Assembly: GCA_018340805.1 (NCBI GenBank)
Contig: JACMZG010001914.1
Span: 16,938,247-17,002,246 of the forward strand
DNA length: 64,000 nt
DNA from: Microvelia longipes
Lineage: Eukaryota > Arthropoda > Insecta > Hemiptera > Veliidae
Direction of reading: 5' to 3'
Part shown: positions 55,660 through 64,000 of the stretch, in pieces
How positions within the stretch are numbered: position 1 is the stretch's first letter
How the letters are laid out: each line of letters starts with the position of its first letter
The notes under the pieces: generated by a model
Told to the model about the DNA's origin: nothing
Database searches by the model: none
What the model saw: only the letters and a program-made list of their open reading frames with translations
Made by a program: the position numbers and the translations under genes

Positions 55660-56110
55660 TCAGCATAGGCAAACTTATCGCAGAAATAGTAATACATCTT
55701 TACAAAACACTTAACGTAAGTGAACTTTTCGTAGGAATACTAATTTATCGGTACAAAAAACTTAACGTAGGTGAACTTAACTTACAAATTACTTAACTTT
55801 ACTTACTTAACTTACTAACTTAACTTAACTCAAGACTATGTTTTTTAAATCTATTGATTATAGCACTGAGCTACTTGGCAAGAAAGGATGTTTTGAATTT
55901 TAAGTATAGTATTTATTATTATAGTATTTTAACTTATAGTAGAAATGCTAATATAATACATCGGTACAAACAACTTAACGTAGGTGAACTCATCGCAGAA
56001 ATACTAATTTATCGGCACAAAAAACTAACCGTAGGTAAAATCGTAACAATACTAATAAATTCGTACAAAAAACTTAACGTAAGTAAACTTATAGTAGAAA
56101 TGTATGTACA
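55660..56110 (+). repeat. 50-bp interrupted repeat, about 6 copies
   Basis: The unit is CTTAACGTAGGTGAACTTAT followed by CGCAGAAATACTAATTTATC and GGTACAAAAAA. Copies sit at 55665-55800 and 55960-56110, separated by unrelated AT-rich DNA. The 92-codon frame at 55854-56132 is repeat-encoded. Confidence 0.8.
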
Positions 56111-58309
56111 TTGTACATATGGAAATAGCTGAAACTGACTTTTCAATTTTTCTGGAATTGCAATTTTACACACAAAGCTAGCTTGAACACTTTCTTTAAT
56201 TTTAATGAAAAAAATCGCTTATGAGGCTGATTGAAGTGAAAAAAATCGATTCTGCTGTACCTTCTGATTTGTAAAATGTATATTTATTTTATTGAAATGG
56301 GCTCTACCAAAAGTCGATGTATTAGACATAATGAATACGATCCAGTCTATGTATAGTCAAATTGAGTCTTATGTCTTTTATTATAACACTTTAATATTCA
56401 TTCCTATACATCCGAAATATTTTAATGCTAAAATAAATAAGGACAAGAAGTATATAAAATTTCAAAGACCAAGTTCACGGACGATTGTATTCAAATGATA
56501 TTTTTATATTCTCGTTCGAACTTGAAATTCAAGTTTCTTTAAAAACTTTTTATCTGGAGATCTGCATACAAACACATGTTCTACTTTTCTTCGTGACCGG
56601 TCATCATATCGGTGACCATTTAGTCGTCACGTGATTACAACTTTAAGACTTCTATCGTGTTTTATAAATAAATTAATTCTACATAAATTATCGAACAAGT
56701 TATTTCTATAAAATTCCCTTTTATAGTCAATGCAGAAAACATATAGAAAATATATTCTTGGATGCAGTCAGTATAATAAGTAAAATAAAAAATAAGTATG
56801 CAAATAAACCCAAGTACCAGTGTACTTATTCTACCCAATAAGAATAAGTGTCTTGGTGTATATTTAAGTTTAAAAATTATTAACCTTTTTAGAATTTAAG
56901 TATATCATTAATTATTTGGAATCTCCTTTTTATTTTAAGCCTTTAAGTTAAATGAGTTCTTCCTTAAATTAAGTTGCTTTCAGCGACCATTTTTAAACAA
57001 TAAGGCCCTGGAAGACAGGGGGTTTCAAGTGCTTAAGTTCTCATAACGTTCTGTGTTGAGTAAAACAACATAAACTTGTCCGAATTTACTTAACTAATTT
57101 ATAGTCATTTTATAAAGTATACAATTTTTTACTTCAGTAAGTCAAGAAAATAATAAGATAAATTCATTTATAAGATTATAAGATTGAATACAAGCAAGAT
57201 AAATACATAATTATAGAACATCATTGGTAATTTTTAAAAGTTATATATACCCACTTTGAAGACACCATATAATCTTCATAAATTTATAAGAAAATCTGGC
57301 TTATTTAAATTTACTAAGAGGTAAGGCAAACTTAAAATAGGGGATTTAGCCTTCCATTCTTGTTCTAAAATTATTTTTAAATACGCTATGGCAAAAGGGC
57401 CCAATCCTGTGCCATACTTCTGTATTTGCCCCGACTTTTCTTCCTGAACTTCAACAAGGTAATTAGCGAAAGATCTTTTTTGTAGGACTCCAAAATTATT
57501 TGAAAAAAGGTTAACTTTAGTTATACAAGTATTTTAAAAAAGAAACCTATATATTTCAACCCCTTTAGGTCATCGTCACGTCAAACCTAATCAAAAAAAT
57601 TTGCAATTATTTTTGCAATTGGCTAGTTGTTTAGGCCTAAAGAGGGGATTAAATATAGTTTTCTATTTAAAAATACTTGCATAACAAAAGTCCAAAACAA
57701 AAAATCGTCAAACTATTACTTATGCCTACAAATTCAAGAATGTCCAACCTACCACAATTGGAACTTTATCCTAAAAAGAACACATTACAAAAACGAAACT
57801 CTGAAAAAAGAAGAACTTTACTCAATAGAATAAACCAATCAATCGAAGCGTAATAAGAACCCAATCAGCCGTTAATTAACCAACTTTTACCTACTCCTTG
57901 ACTAGGATGCAACTACTCTATAGATATAAAATGTAACTGCAAGATTTTTCCGCCAATGAAAACAAAAAATTAGGAACAAGAAGATCATCATTACTAATAT
58001 TACATAAATGATGAATCAGTTTTGAGACTCAGTGCACATACTTTAAATAATAACTGGAGGTATCACTGATACCAATAGAAAAGTTAATATATTTTAAAAC
58101 CAACCTAGCAAACAATATTTAGTCATAAATAGAACATTGAATGTATTAAAGCAATAGAATTTAGATTTTTAGGTGAAAAAGAAATATTGATTGGTCACCG
58201 GGTGCTTTAGAGCCAAAGCAACGCGTATATTTATGGAAGTTTTGATAATAAAGAAATAGGAAAACAAAATTTCTGAAAAATTTTCTCATGACATGCTTTA
58301 TTATTTTTC
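56111..58309. other. Intergenic, repeat-poor, no gene seen
   Basis: About 2.2 kb of AT-rich DNA. Two plus frames of 68 codons (56292-56498 and 57627-57833) have fairly protein-like composition but no donor, acceptor or family signal I can defend. TGACCGGTCA (56596-56605) is a perfect palindrome. Confidence 0.4.
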
Positions 58310-58680
58310 CTAATTTATATCGTTGGTAAGTAGGGAAAGAATTGTGTTTGCAAAATAATTAAACCGAGATTTCACCTTAATTACATGATTTAGTTATTTT
58401 TAAGACCTGCTAAGTGGTTTTGGCTTTACAAAGCTGTGTATCGTTATATGTGTGTGTGTGAGAGAGATTGATAACATTGAATCTCCCAGCGTCTTTATGC
58501 TAGAGAATTAAAGCTTGGTAAAAAAAACCAATCCTTATGTCTAGTTATGCTATTCAGAAAATATTTTTATTGACGTCAATGAACACATTATTGACGTCAT
58601 AAACCCGCAATAATGAAAGGAAAAATTTTAAAAATTCATTAAATGCGGAAAAATATGTCGTTCGATGTAACACCTGAGAA
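58310..58680 (-). repeat. R1 copy, tail to centre, reverse
   Basis: TTTTCCTAATTTATATCG, AAGAATTGTGTTTGCAAAAT, AAACCGAGATTTCACCTTAA, TTTTTAAGACCTGCTAAGTG, then two TGACGTCA words (58571-58578 and 58592-58599), AAACCCGCAATAATGA and ATTAAATGCGGAAAAATATG. Confidence 0.85.
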
Positions 58681-58699
58681 ATAGTGTCACAACTTATTA

Positions 58700-59430
58700 T
58701 AAAATTAAAAAAAAAATCAAAGTAAATGAGCTCACATTTAAAGTAAGTGCAAAAAAAAAATCAAAGTAAATGAGCTCACATTTAAAGTAAGTGCAAATAA
58801 TGCAGTTCCGTACAATGTATGGATCTATAGGATAAATATGCGCATTTTCTTTTGTATAATAAGTAGTGAAGCTACTGCTCAGGTTATTAAATTTGTATAA
58901 TAAGATGTGAAGCTACCGCTCAGGTGTATAATAAGTTGTGAAGCTACTGCTCAGGTTATTAAATTTGTATAATAAGTTGTAAAGCTACGGTATTAAATTT
59001 GTAAGTTGTGAAGCTACTGCTCAGTTTAAATTGTATAATAAGTAAGCTAAGGTTATTAAATTTGCTACTGCTCAGGTTATTAAATTTGTATAATAAGTTG
59101 AAGCTACGCTTAGGTTAATTAAATTTTATAATAATAAGGTTGTGAAGCTACTGCTCAGGTTATTAAATTGTATAATAAGTTGAAGTACGCTAGGTTATTA
59201 ATTGTATATAAAGAAGCTACCTGCTCTAGTGAACTATATTATTAAATTTGTATAATAAATCTACTGCTCAGGTGTATACTAAGTTGTGAAGCTACTGCTC
59301 AGGTTATTAAATTTGTATAAAAGACCTATGCAAATATTGGATTAATAAGCAATAAAGCACGCATTTCAAAGAAAATTCGCTATGCTTGAAGACCTCCGCG
59401 CCAGATTTTTTTATTTATTTAGTATCACTA
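58700..59430 (+). mobile_element. FB family copy D with array-expanded arm
   Basis: The loop side is TTTAAAGTAAGTGCAAATAA, CCGTACAATGTATGG and GGATAAATATGCGCATTTTC, matching FB copy A's loop orientation. A 44-bp piece of it is duplicated in tandem (58708-58795). The arm then dissolves into a tandem array (58850-59320) and resumes with CACGCATTTCAAAGAAAATT, CGCTATGC and GACCTCCGCGCCAGATTTTT, the distal arm end. There is no opposite arm. Confidence 0.75.
58850..59320 (+). repeat. About 42-bp irregular minisatellite within FB-D
   Basis: The unit is GTGAAGCTACTGCTCAGGTT followed by ATTAAATTTGTATAATAAGTT. About ten copies occur, many with internal deletions. It corresponds to the TAACTGCTTAGGTTCTAAAG part of the FB arm. 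Confidence 0.85.
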
Positions 59431-60061
59431 AGTAAAACAATAAAATTAATCTTACCTTTCACTTTAAAAAACTATTACAAGCCGACTTGAGTAAACTTTA
59501 AACATCACAAATGTTACGATCTGGAGAAGAAAAGCAAAATATTATTTCAGTTATGACTAAAGTAATTTAAAGAGTGCATTCAATTCATTTCGAATGGACT
59601 TACTCAATAAATATTTTGTAAAGCTAGAGAATACGGCTAAGATTTTTTTCTATAATTGATGATACTTTAAGTTCTTACTCGTTCAAGAACTACTACAGTT
59701 ACCTAATTCCATATCTTATTGTAAAGGAAAAAATTAAATTGGATGTAATAAGTTTTGAAAGAAGAGATAGTACAGATCTGTTACAGGAGAAAAATATAAA
59801 ATGGAAACTTATAGTCTGGATCGATAGTTATGTATAACTAGTTAGATAAACCTATTATAGAGTATTAGTGCAATAAAAGCAAAGAAATTAAATACTTAAA
59901 AATAATTGGTCGGATCGGAAACAATTATTCAAGATGCAGCCAAATTTGAAAAAATGATGCGTTTATTTTGTTAAGTCAACACTGATATCACGTTTTTTTA
60001 CCTGTGTTGATTTGATATGGAATGACGCCATATGTTTGTGAAGAATAGTGGTATGTGCAAA
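59431..60061. other. Intergenic, no gene seen
   Basis: AT-rich with no recognisable feature. Confidence 0.4.
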
Positions 60062-60640
<579 letters not shown>

Positions 60641-60649
60641 ATCTTTCTA

Positions 60650-60870
60650 AAAACTATCTAGAAAGGTTCTAAACGGAAACAAACTAAGCCCTTGAGGACA
60701 GGTTTGTAGCCAGGTAGGGACCAAATTTTTGGCCACCTCTGACGAAGTGGTTTTCAATGAAAGTCCCTTACAGATGAATGAATCGCCCCCCTCTAGGATT
60801 GGATTCGCCCACCCTCCTCCCAACAAGTTTGTGCTAGCTACGGGCTTGCTTGAGGAGCAACCCATCACTT
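60650..60870 (-). repeat. R5-like fragment
   Basis: The minus strand contains CAAGCCCGTAGCTAGC, GGAGGAGGGTGGGCGAATCC and AGAGGGGGGCGATTC, then CCCTACCTGGCTACAAACC. The wording is similar to 26205-26370. Both strands are open for 65-75 codons without a recognisable protein. Confidence 0.4.
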
Positions 60871-61654
60871 GCTTGAGGGGTAAAACACTTGAAAAAAAAC
60901 AACAAGTAAAAAAATTTAACTTAAATTAAAATTTAGTATAAAAGTTATCTGCGTAAATAAATAATTTTGGGCATAAAACTTAATGCAAAAGTTTTTAAAA
61001 TGTTAAAATAGTACGCTTCACCGTAAAAATTAAAACTATGAAAAAACATAATTATTTTCCATTAATCAAATAGTAGCCATTATATTTTTGTTAAGAACTA
61101 ATATCAATAAAAAGTGGATAAGTATTCTTGATGAAATAAAATGATATCCCGTTTTACTTGTTTGAATGGCAATCTACTAGGATACCATTCTAAGTTTTTA
61201 TTAGCATCAATAAAATTGAGGTCGAGCGTAGTACAACCGAAGTAACACCACCTCAAGTTCAGGTTATTATAGGTTAGTTTAGTCATCGTACCCTTAATAG
61301 GTTTGTATAAATCCAAAAGCACACTTTCCGAAAAAAAAACAGGCTGCTTAGCCCCAAATACGTCTTTTATTTCAATATACAAAAAGAAAAAGTAGGCTTT
61401 TTATAAATTTGGGTGGGCTAACGTGATATTTTAGAAGCCTTATTCATCCCCCCTTCCTCTAATTTACCTTAAGTCCCTCTATGTTAAGCCTTCATAATAA
61501 ATAAAAGATTTCCTATTTTCAGAATAATAAATAAAAAATAATCATCAATATATTTTCTTTCTTTTTAGCAAATTTCCATATACATGAGCTTATGAGGTTG
61601 TAGTCATATGGAGGGAGGAAGGCAGTTTTTTTTTAATCTGGCTACAATTTAATA
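60871..61654. other. Intergenic with a small R1 piece
   Basis: GAGGTCGAGCGTAGTACAAC, CGAAGTAACACCACC at about 61219-61253 is an inverted R1 head fragment. It lies within a 92-codon minus frame, which is therefore at least partly repeat-derived. No gene is called. Confidence 0.45.
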
Positions 61655-62155
61655 TGCATATACTATGTATTATAAATTTAATCCAAACATACTTCTATGT
61701 ATTATGAATTTAATGCACATATATATGCTTCTATGTGTTTTGAATTTAAGACACATATACTTTTACGTATTTTGAATTTAATGCATGAATACTTCTATGT
61801 ATTTTGAATTTAATACACATATACTTCTATATGTATTTTGAATGTATTACACATATAGTTCTATGTATTTTGAATTTAATGCATGAATACTTCTATGTAT
61901 TTTGAATTTAATACACATATACTTCTATATGTATTTTGAATTTATTACACATATAGTTCTATGTATTTTGAATTTAATACACATATAGTTCTATGTATTT
62001 TGAATTTAATATACATATAGTGAATATAATATTGTAATTCTGTATAAATAAAGGAATTTGTTTAAAAAAAATATATAGTTCAATGTATTTTGAATTTAAT
62101 ACATATATAGTTCAATGTATTTTGAATTTAATACACATATAATTTTACGTATTTT
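61655..62155. repeat. 32-bp minisatellite, about 14 copies
   Basis: The unit is CTTCTATGTATTTTGAATTT followed by AATACACATATA. About 14 copies occur, interrupted at 62017-62070 by unrelated AT-rich DNA. Several copies carry AATGCATGAATA in place of AATACACATATA. Confidence 0.9.
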
Positions 62156-62819
62156 GAACACATACACTAAGTTAAATTTGAATATCTTTCCTAGTTTTTT
62201 GATTGTAATTGATAGAGAAGCGAGTCCGAAAACGTGTTGCGCTATATATTTGATAAATTGTATATTATGTACCCAAGCCGTGGAGAACTGTACCCCCTTC
62301 CCTCATATCTGTACCCGTATAAAGTTTACATCACTTAACTTACGTTTAATTAACCAAAGATTAACTACTTAATACTTTCCTCATATATAACCTTCCATTC
62401 CATTCCAATCTTTAAAGTGCTGTTTTATTATAGTTAAAAGTAATAAATTAATATCACATTTATTTTAGTCTTTTAATTAAATAAGTATTAAGACGACCTT
62501 GGCGTCCTTGCCTCTCACCTGTCTGAAATTTAAAACCATTTTGACTTTGACCAGACTTGAAGAATTGAGTAATAACAAAAAATAAACTTCACAAACTATC
62601 CACGGATTATCCTTCTTTAAAATCTTTTTCTATCAAGATGTTTAGAAGAATGCTTACTCTTTCAGTGATTTAAGAAGTCATCTGATTTTATTTTGGGAGA
62701 AGGTGTTGCAACGTTTAGAATTATTCAAATAGTTATGTAGACGTCGTGGACTTGTAGGCATTGAGGAATCAAGTTCAATAACCAACTTACTATGTTAAAA
62801 TACATTTGAAATTCTGATT
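62156..62819. other. Intergenic, no gene seen
   Basis: AT-rich. The 85-codon frame overlapping 62115-62372 begins inside the minisatellite and has no family signal. Confidence 0.35.
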
Positions 62820-63075
62820 AAGAATATATTAAAATAATCCTTTCTCCTAAAGGAATGGACTTAAAATTAAAACAACACTTCCCAACACTGCAACGAAAAT
62901 TTGGTGAAAGTAAAACAACTATTTTCTTTCTTCTTTAAAAATGGGCCAATTAAAACAACACCTTTATTGGTTGCCACAGAAATGGGCTCAAAAGTAAAAT
63001 AAAACTTATCATTACTACTTTAGAAATTGACTAAAATTAAAACAACACTTACTTCTAAAGAAATGGACTCGAAAT
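62820..63075. repeat. Degenerate tandem repeat of about 60-70 bp, 4 units
   Basis: Recurring AAATGGACTTAAAATTAAAA-like words followed by CAACACTT and CTTCTTTAAA or CTACTTTAGA. Four diverged units start near 62853, 62940, 62985 and 63030. Confidence 0.6.
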
Positions 63076-63344
63076 TATCAATTATTTTAATATTAATCAA
63101 GAATAAACAGGCGATATTAAAGTAATTTTGATGATCTCATGTGTGTAAATGAGATCAAAAAATTAGCACAACTAAATAAAATTAATTAAGTTTTTTTTTA
63201 ATTTAAAAAAACGCAAGCTTAGCACTATTTTTTTCCTTATATGCAAAATCAAAGGACACTGTTTTTATCCAAGTTTTGTCCAGTTAAAAGGGTCGTAATC
63301 CAGGTTTTAAATATTGTACTCTTCTTTAATGTTAATACTTTTGT
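63076..63344. other. Intergenic, no gene seen
   Basis: AT-rich with GATCTCATGTGTGTAAATGAGATC near 63132-63155, a short GATCTCAT/ATGAGATC inverted repeat. Confidence 0.4.
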
Positions 63345-63690
63345 ATCTCACATCCACATAATTTGCTATATAAGTAATCTCACGTCCACATAATTTGCTA
63401 TATAAGTGATCTCACATCCACATAATTTGCTATACAAGAAATCTCACGTCCACATAATTTGCTATATAAGTGATCTCACATCCACATAATTTGCTATACA
63501 AGTAATCTCACGTCCACATAACTTGCTATACAAGTAATCTCACGTCCACATAATTTGCTATATAAGTGATCTCACATCCACATAATTTGCTATACAAGTA
63601 ATCTCACATCCAAATGATTTGCTATGTAAGTGATCTCACGTCCACATCAGTTGCTGTATAAGTGATTTCACATCCACATCGTTTGCTGTT
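63345..63690. repeat. 32-bp minisatellite, about 11 copies
   Basis: The unit is GTGATCTCACATCCACATAA followed by TTTGCTATATAA. About 11 copies occur, with alternating CATCC/CGTCC and TATATAAGTGA/TATACAAGTAA variants that suggest a 64-bp higher-order period. Confidence 0.9.
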
Positions 63691-64000
63691 AAAATCTTAT
63701 CAATTTGATAAGAGATCAAATATATTGCTTTTGCAAGAGCTTGATAACTCAATGAGTTTTAAAAAATCAAGAATGTTCTAATAGAAACTAATAGAAAACT
63801 ACAGCTAAAAATACTTTTGACTATCCTACTTGTTACGGTAGACGAGATAACAGTTATGAAAAAATTTAAAATGACAGTGACGTCATAGCTAGGAGGCTCC
63901 TGGTAGACGAGAAGGGTTGGAGGTCAAACCTCACATCTGGACCAAACAAGGGTTAATGGGAGACACAGTTCGCAGTTCGTTGAAAACCCCAACATAAATT
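63691..64000. other. Intergenic to window edge
   Basis: AT-rich with one TGACGTCA (63878-63885) near GGTAGACGAGA words. No gene is seen. Confidence 0.35.

Noticed and set aside
55854..56132. 92-codon plus frame
   Set aside because: It is made largely of the 50-bp CTTAACGTAGGTGAACTT repeat.
61104..61382. 92-codon minus frame with protein-like composition
   Set aside because: An inverted R1 head fragment lies inside it and no homologous domain is recognisable.

Overview
This window is AT-rich eukaryotic DNA, roughly two thirds A+T by eye. It is dominated by non-coding repeats, and I see no complete protein gene. The only segment I would defend as host coding sequence is one first exon on the minus strand (40075 down to 39926). 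It ends in a textbook 5' splice site and is preceded by three words that match, or nearly match, insect housekeeping core-promoter motifs (Ohler motifs 5, 1 and 7). That promoter signature suggests an arthropod, probably an insect. I cannot name the species, and no rRNA, CRISPR array or intact tRNA is visible.

Most of the rest is mobile-element debris. Elements with recognisable ends are: a hAT-type MITE with a perfect 8-bp target duplication (4458-4716); a 1.7-kb element with 23-bp perfect terminal inverted repeats and an internal array of hairpins made from those termini (6642-8331); a 2.2-kb element with about 130-bp inverted repeats flanked by TA (8762-10973); a 1.1-kb element with 50-bp inverted repeats and a PIF/Harbinger-like peptide remnant (35278-36366); two copies of a small MITE (31921-32247, 49328-49479); a 0.53-kb foldback insertion between 15-bp direct repeats (44758-45321); and a foldback family, here called FB (13166-13740, 20299-22000, 30217-31860, 58700-59430), whose central loop occurs in both orientations.

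Several dispersed families without clear ends recur in both orientations. R1 is the commonest: it has a GC-richer head around CGCTTCGCTCG, a TGACGTCA core and a hairpin tail CACCTGAA...TTCAGGTG, with more than 15 pieces. R4 has three copies at 34.9-39.4 kb. R5 and R6 have two or three copies each. The TA-module is a dispersed sequence that carries a long TA microsatellite at the same internal position in each copy.

Tandem repeats are unusually dense: about 15 minisatellite arrays (units 27 to about 150 bp) and about 13 TA microsatellites. Many array units differ by one- or two-base deletions, which may be real decay or uncorrected long-read error. The least repetitive tracts are 51511-54180 and 56111-58309, and neither shows a convincing gene. 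The window reads as repeat-filled intergenic or intronic DNA around the 5' end of one housekeeping-type gene that is transcribed leftward from about 40.4 kb.
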